Source: Crotalaria pallida (lineage: Eukaryota; Streptophyta; Magnoliopsida; Fabales; Fabaceae). Taken from it: a DNA stretch of 64,000 nt. Shown here in pieces: positions 58,877-64,000 of the stretch (position 1 is its first letter; the number at the start of each line of letters is the position of its first letter). The stretch covers positions 143,869,206 through 143,933,205 of the forward strand of contig CM075650.1 in NCBI GenBank assembly GCA_037953625.1. Direction: 5' to 3'. The notes under the pieces were generated by a model. That model saw only the letters and a program-made list of their open reading frames with translations, was not told where the DNA came from and ran no database searches. Both the position numbers and the translations under genes were made by a program.

Positions 58877-61040
58877 GGAATTTTAAATGCACCTACGCTT
58901 TTGGGTGGTATCCGAGTTTGGGGATTTTTCCCATCGCGGGCGGGGATGGGGGAATTTTTTCCCCGAACAGATTTTGGGGCGGGGAATGGGATTGGTTCCC
59001 CCGTCCCCGCGGGTTCCCCGTCCCCGACAATTTTACTTATATGCCCTTAAATATTTAGGCTTTATATAGTTAAAAAATAGGTTTTTAGTAACTTCACATA
59101 TATTATTATAATTATTATTATTAAAGATTATTTTAACGATTTTTTTGGATTGAATCTCTTGAATTTTAACGATTATTTTTCTGTAGTGTACAAGTTTAAA
59201 AATGTTATTCGACGTTGTGAATTTTATAACAGGTCAAATTGGAATTAGGTTCTCCGTGGGGACCCGTGGGATGGTAGGGAATGGGGATGGGGGTTAATCT
59301 ACCCCTGACATGGGGAATGGGGATGGGGATGGGGGGCAAATGAGACCCGAGGATGATGAATGGGAAAGACCTCCCCGAGCATTCCCCGCCCCGTTGCCAT
59401 CCCTACGGCTGAGCCCAAGAATTTTAGAGGTTCCAAATAAAAATCAATTTTTCTTTAGTATGAATATTAATGTTTTTTAAAAAATTCTTAGTAGTGTCTT
59501 ACTGAAGCCCAACTTGTTATTGAATACTAATTTTATTACAGTGAGGTCTGGGATTCGAATTTTATTGTTGACTGTTTTAATTTTTTAGGTCATAAAGCTT
59601 ATTTTACTTTATTGTTTTTTTTTTAAGTAAGCTCATTTTGAATATTAAGTAATAATGTTTCTAAAATATATATTCCCTCCGTCCATCTCACCTTAAGTGT
59701 CCTTTTAACATAAAAAATTTGTTTTTATATAAGTGTCTTTTTAGATATGGTGGACTTATAATTAAATTTTTTTTTTCGAGTAATCTTAACAAATGCCCTT
59801 AGGGCACTTGTTAGAAAAACCAATACAACATTTATTACTCTTTTGACAATTTTATCCTCACATAATTAAGAAGAGAGATAATAAGTAAAAAAATTAAGTA
59901 AATAATGTTAAAAAAATAAAGTAAATATATTATAAGAGAGATAAAGGACAAATTAAATAAACACCACGTTAATTTAATTTGAAAAGTCACATTAACTACA
60001 TTTCTTAATTCGAGCATTATATCCTATAAAAACACTTAAAGTGAAACAAACAAAGTAGTTATAATTGGGTTTTTCTAATTATGCACCAAGTGCATATAAT
60101 AAACAAACAATAATAATAAACATGTGACACGTGTCACCATAAGAAAATTTAAAAAAAAATCATTAAATTATTTTTTTAATACATGACACCATTAGTTGAG
60201 TGACACGTGTCACTTAATAGAAAAAACTAACGGAAATGACTTATTTGTTACACGGGAACAACTTCAAGACTTATTTGAAACGAAAAAAAGTTAAAGGACA
60301 AAATTGCAACAAAAAATAACTTTCAGGACCAATCTAGTGGTTTTGCCTTTTTTTATTCACTAGTCATATCATTTTCTCATGAATATTTACTTTTTAAAAT
60401 TTGTTTATCCTGGGAATTGAATCTAATGCATAGATCAGAAAAACCGATAATAATTATATTTAGTAATTAAATAATTGTACTATTATATAGTATTATTTTT
60501 TTCGACATTTTTTTTAGCATTTTGTTCTAACTCTGTCTCAAAAGCTTCTTTATTTTTTAATTTCTATAATCTTAAAATTAATTACTGTTGCAGGTTGTGT
60601 GAGTTTATATGTATTAATAATATTTTGAAAAAAATCCTATTATAAAATTTCAGGGCTATGATTACTCCTCTGGGGTGTGGCAATTCGAAGGGCAAGGTTT
60701 TGTGCCTCGTGGCACTTCGGGTGTGTGCATTATGCAAGTCTTTGGGGCAACCCGTCCTCGTGCTACCACTTTTATGCTTAGAACATACAAAGGTTCTATT
60801 TCATATTATAGGACTCCAGTCCTTGTTCCAAACATCTGGGGGAAATGGTTTAAATTAAACGTCATCCATGATGTTGAACGCTCAAATGTGAAGATTTATA
60901 TCAATGGGGTTTTGGTTCATGAGGCGTCAGGCCGTGGCGGTGCCAAGCATTACTTCAAGGTTGGAGTTTATGCACAAGATGATGCTTCTTACTATATGGA
61001 GTCTCGTTGGAGGGGAATAAGAATTTTAAAAAAAAATTAA
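57710..61040 (+). CDS. Citrate-binding-protein-like secreted protein (alginate-lyase-2 fold), two exons
   Basis: Exons 57710-57985 and 60654-61040 join in phase 0 across a GT-AG intron of 2668 bp, giving 220 residues. The N terminus is a signal peptide (hydrophobic core VVAVLTLLVSC, likely cleaved near GGSA). The mature part follows the citrate-binding-protein pattern: GFTELPLKSSNLVIQSPYD, LPRSEIRIKGYDYSSGVWQFEG, GTSGVCIMQVFGA, LVPNIWGKWFKLNVIHDV, KIYINGVLVHEASGRGG and a final YAQDDASYYMESRWRGI. The rubber-tree homologue of about the same length is known from vacuole preparations and binds citrate; other relatives are called alginate-lyase-like. Enzyme activity here is not implied. All landmarks are present and no lesion is seen, so the gene looks functional. 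Confidence 0.9.
58893..59405. mobile_element. G-rich repeat element with GGATGGCAACGGGG-type end
   Basis: A roughly 510-bp block with GC-rich ends sits in AT-rich intron sequence. Its right end, read on the minus strand, is TAGGGATGGCAACGGGGCGG, a recurring plant DNA-transposon terminus. Its left end has similar GGGGATGGGG and CCCCGTCCCCG tracts. The two ends partly pair. No target duplication was resolved. Confidence 0.55.
59312..59336 (+). other. Potential G-quadruplex in the intron
   Basis: Four G runs of at least four (GGGG, then GGGG, GGGG and GGGGGG) are separated by 2-3 nt loops on the sense strand. This meets the strict sequence rule for an intramolecular quadruplex. Similar but looser G tracts lie at 58925-58990 and 59250-59293. 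Confidence 0.7.
59673..60058. mobile_element. Stowaway-like MITE in the intron
   Basis: The left end TATTCCCTCCGTCCATCTCA with CTTAAGTGTCC is the imperfect reverse complement of the right end AACACTTAAAGTGAAAC..AAAGTAGTT. The CTCCCTCCGTCC start is characteristic of this MITE type. It has no coding capacity. Confidence 0.6.
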
Positions 61041-61156
61041 TGATTTGCCGATAAAAAAAATAATGATTCAAGATGCTGGGAGAGGGTTCTAATACACTAG
61101 TAAAGAAATGTGTGTGAAAATAAAATCGGTAATATTCCGATGCTTAGGATAACTGA

Positions 61157-61689
61157 GGGCCTGTTTGATTACTATTCTGGATAACTGTTTTTTTGTTTTA
61201 AAACCAAAAGAACAAAAAAAGAACACGTTTGTTAGGACTGTTTTGCAAAAATTGTTTCAGAAACAACACCTCTTCTTTTGTTTCTAAAACAGATTTTAGA
61301 AAACATATGAGAGATGTTCTTGTTCTCTTGTTCTCTCGCTTTTTGATCTCGCGGTGACAAACCTGTGATTATAGAATTATTAATGGCAATCATGTAAATA
61401 AGTGGAAAAAGATTTCTTTTATTCTTATGATTCAATTTCTTCTCCAGCGAGTTTTTCCCTGCACAACAATGAAGGCAAAAAGACATTTGACCTGATAAAC
61501 ATGGTTGAATGACAATTTTCTTCTCCATCTTTCGCTGCTCAAGTCATTTGAGTCAGAGAAAACAACTTGAATTTGTATTATTATCCAAACACGTATTTTT
61601 GTTTTTTTGTTCTATGAAATTTGTTTTGGGAATTGGTTTTAAAATCTGTTCTATGAAACAATAAAACAAAATAGTAATCAAACAGGCCC
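61157..61689. mobile_element. MITE with 20-bp terminal inverted repeat
   Basis: GGGCCTGTTTGATTACTATT at the left matches, in reverse complement, AATAGTAATCAAACAGGCCC at the right end. Internal arms also pair (TTTTAAAACCAA with TTGGTTTTAAAA). Length 533 bp. The partial copy at 1-333 is its duplicate. It begins 116 bp after the citrate-binding-protein-like stop codon. Confidence 0.85.
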
Positions 61690-64000
61690 TAAAGCTCTAT
61701 TATGATATGGGAAAAGAAAATTATGCTGTATACGCTGTGGTGTGATTTTGGTAGACATGGTTGTATGTCTCTGGTTGTATAAAAGGCACAATGTTTTTAC
61801 GTTGGTCTCTCTAAATGTTATATAGAAAATAATCATATATAAGAAGAGTCTGTATAAGACATTTATTTTCCTAGTTTGTTATGGATTTGTCTCTAGTAAG
61901 CATGTTTTCAAAATTATCTTCTAAAGAGCATCATATAAATAAATAAAATACTAAAAAAAATGTAAGCAATATCTCAATGAAATAAAAAGCATATTCAAAG
62001 TTTCAATCATAGTTATCCAATATCTACTTTTAGGCTGGTGGTGGTCGCTTACCAATTAAATTCTTAAGTATTATGGTGTCAAAAAACCGTGTGATAAAAG
62101 GCTCGATTCCACTCATTTCTAGAAGCCTCAAATTGGGAAGATTCTATAAACAACTTAGGTCGGACTATCACCTTCGTGTGGTAAGACACTCTAAAAACAA
62201 AAAATAAAGTTTCAATCATAGTTGCCAAGTTCAGTGATTTTGTCTTTGAACCATAAACAGGTTCATTCACCTTGGTTCGTGGACATTTTCATCCTGGATT
62301 ACATTGGAACGCGAACTAGTGCATCAAAATGGACCGAACCAAACACAAAGTTGATATTGCATTGGGAGCTTTTGAAGAAACCGGGAGTCTAGGGTATCTA
62401 AAAAAAAGAGAAAAAGTTGAGTTTTGTGTGGGATCTGAAAAGATAAAGAAGAAAAAGTGAGGAAGGAGAAATATTCTTCATTAATAATAAAGAAATTTGT
62501 TATTTTTGCTTCAATTTTTGTATATTCAGTAAGCGGTAATGCAGTGTTCAATTTTTGTATATATAGGATGAATAAATTTAGGGAAAAAACAAAAGATATC
62601 AAGGCTAAGAAGTGGAGAGGAAAAATGTTTTTCACTTTGTAATTAAAAAAAAATGAGGTGGCGAAAAAATGTGCAGAGTTAATGCCTATGTTAGTAAACT
62701 CGTCTTGATTTATTCTATAACTAATAAAAATTAATAATTATTATTTGTTGTATGTTTTTAAATCTATGCACTCATGCATAGAATAACCAAACATTAAAAA
62801 GAAAATTGTATTGAAAAATTAAGTATTCATTTTTGGGTTCATTAAACGTATCACTTCCCTACACAAGCATATTTTTTAGAATTTGTTTAACTTAGGAATA
62901 CGGTACATTGATTAGAAAAATATTTATTAGTTTACTGGGAAAATTTACCTTTAACTTAAAAAGATGAATCAAGTATAAACTTAAAACTTATCATGTCTCT
63001 AAACCACATATCATCTGAGTCTACCTTCATCGTACCATATATTTAATTAATAAATATCATACCACATACCAGAACCCGTACCATGAACCGAAACGTATGT
63101 ACCGCGTTCTTGGTAATTATGGTTTCAATCCAAAAGGCAACTTTTCCAAATATTGAAGGATATGGGGATCGGATAGTATTTGTTGTGTCTTGAAATTTAT
63201 TTTTGGCTTATTTATGTCTTTAGTTCTTAAAAGTTGGGAGCTAGTTTTAGTCCCTGAAAGTTTTTTTGACCTTGACTCGTCCTTAATTGTTTTGAAAATT
63301 TGGTTTTAGTCTCTGTTGTTAGGAAAAATCCGTTAACATGGCTAACGAAACGCCACATTGGCATACACGTATGCAAATACTGCATGCTACTAGTACAATA
63401 ACGTGGATAATAAAGGTCCGCAGGAGCAAACGGGTCAAAGCCCAACCCAAATGTGTTTGTGAATTGAGCTTTGGCCCTTTTGCTCTTGAGGGTCTGGATC
63501 ATCCACATCATCATGATTGTAACAGCCCGATTTTCACTTCCAAAATCAAAACTAATTTATTATCAATTTATTGTAAAAATGAGGCCATTTTTTTTTTGAA
63601 AACATAAGTTCATTAGTTGTTGTCTTCACTTACTTGAAAATCGAGTTGTCACTTTTGAAACTTCTCGTAACCAACACCATCAAAATGTCATAATATCATT
63701 ATCATTATAACTGAAACCTAAACCACAAACATCGGAGTCTCACCTCCAGAAGTTTTACAAAAGCAGTTTATAGTTACAAAAGATTACAAAACGGATTTTG
63801 AAACTTAATTTAAAAACATAATTAAAAGTAGCTTGATTACATCCATGGTACTTCACAAAGTAATCCTCGATTGGGAACTTAGATCCTAGACACAAGAACA
63901 TCTAGACACAGAACGCCGGACATCACTCTTCAGCCGAACTAGCCTCCGCTTCCATCTCCTCACTAGAATCCGTCTCCGCTTCGTGAACAGAGTCACTTGC
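61357..64000. repeat. Right copy of the window-end direct repeat
   Basis: It is colinear with 1-2644 at offset 61356. Visible differences include c to t at the equivalents of 54 and 917, g to a at 106 and 313, and a 2-bp length change near 1378. The copy continues past the window. Confidence 0.95.
63519..64000 (-). mobile_element. Start of the duplicated solo LTR, cut by the window end
   Basis: It is the same TGTAACAGCC terminus and sequence as 2163-2644, preceded by the same ATGAT. The C-terminal part of the LTR-embedded ORF starts at about 63926. Confidence 0.85.

Larger units (their letters stand above)
57986..60653 (+). other. 2.7 kb intron loaded with repeats
   Basis: The intron contains a duplicated segment of about 83 bp (about 58488-58653, ATACATGTAATAATTTTC in both copies), a (TA)n tract at 58835-58874, a GC-rich G-tract element at 58893-59405 and a Stowaway-like MITE at about 59673-60058. 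The rest is AT-rich with T runs. No internal gene is recognised. Confidence 0.75.

Overview
This is nuclear DNA from a flowering plant, probably a eudicot. It is AT-rich, its genes have GT-AG introns, and most of it is nested transposons. A legume host fits the abundant Sirevirus (SIRE/Maximus-type) copia elements and MITE types, but that placement is inference. I recognise three host genes. Two are a tandem pair of DRIP-like RING E3 ligase genes (26.8-31.8 kb and 35.7-40.6 kb). The third is a citrate-binding-protein-like secreted protein gene (57.7-61.0 kb). I saw no rRNA or tRNA genes, and no organellar or bacterial operon structure.

Layout. 1-2.6 kb is nearly identical to 61.4-64.0 kb, so the window spans about one 61.4 kb repeat unit. 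2.2-6.8 kb is a 4.6 kb solo LTR with a perfect 5-bp target duplication, sitting inside a long inverted-repeat element. 7.1-9.1 kb is a gag-only copia element. 9.1-18.3 kb is an antisense copia relic split by an hAT-like element (perfect 8-bp target duplication); the hAT in turn holds an RNase H relic, an L1 LINE and a foldback element. 18.3-26.2 kb has no recognisable gene. It holds MITEs, a SINE, and a 2-kb tandem duplication, one copy of which carries a roughly 0.9 kb hairpin element.

26.2-54.0 kb is a 7.4 kb segmental duplication, copies A and B, each with one DRIP-like gene. Copy A is open from start to stop through seven exons. Copy B has a 5-nt insertion in the last exon that changes and shortens its C terminus. 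Copy B later received a 9.85 kb Sirevirus copia (41.5-51.4 kb) and a SINE, which was itself split by a solo Sirevirus LTR (52.2-53.8 kb).

The most unusual signal is in the two Sirevirus-type LTRs. Self-complementary 12-14 bp motifs occur in pairs at a strict pitch: 19-20 bp in one family and 21-22 bp in the other. The core sequence differs between families, but the place in U3 is the same. In the complete element the array lies just upstream of the likely TATA box, and a second array lies upstream of the envelope-like ORF. This suggests a shared promoter module or paired hairpins.

The genes do not form a pathway. The DRIP-like pair would act in nuclear ubiquitination if functional. The citrate-binding-protein-like product has a signal peptide and should enter the secretory route; its 2.7 kb intron is full of repeats. 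The rest records successive insertions.
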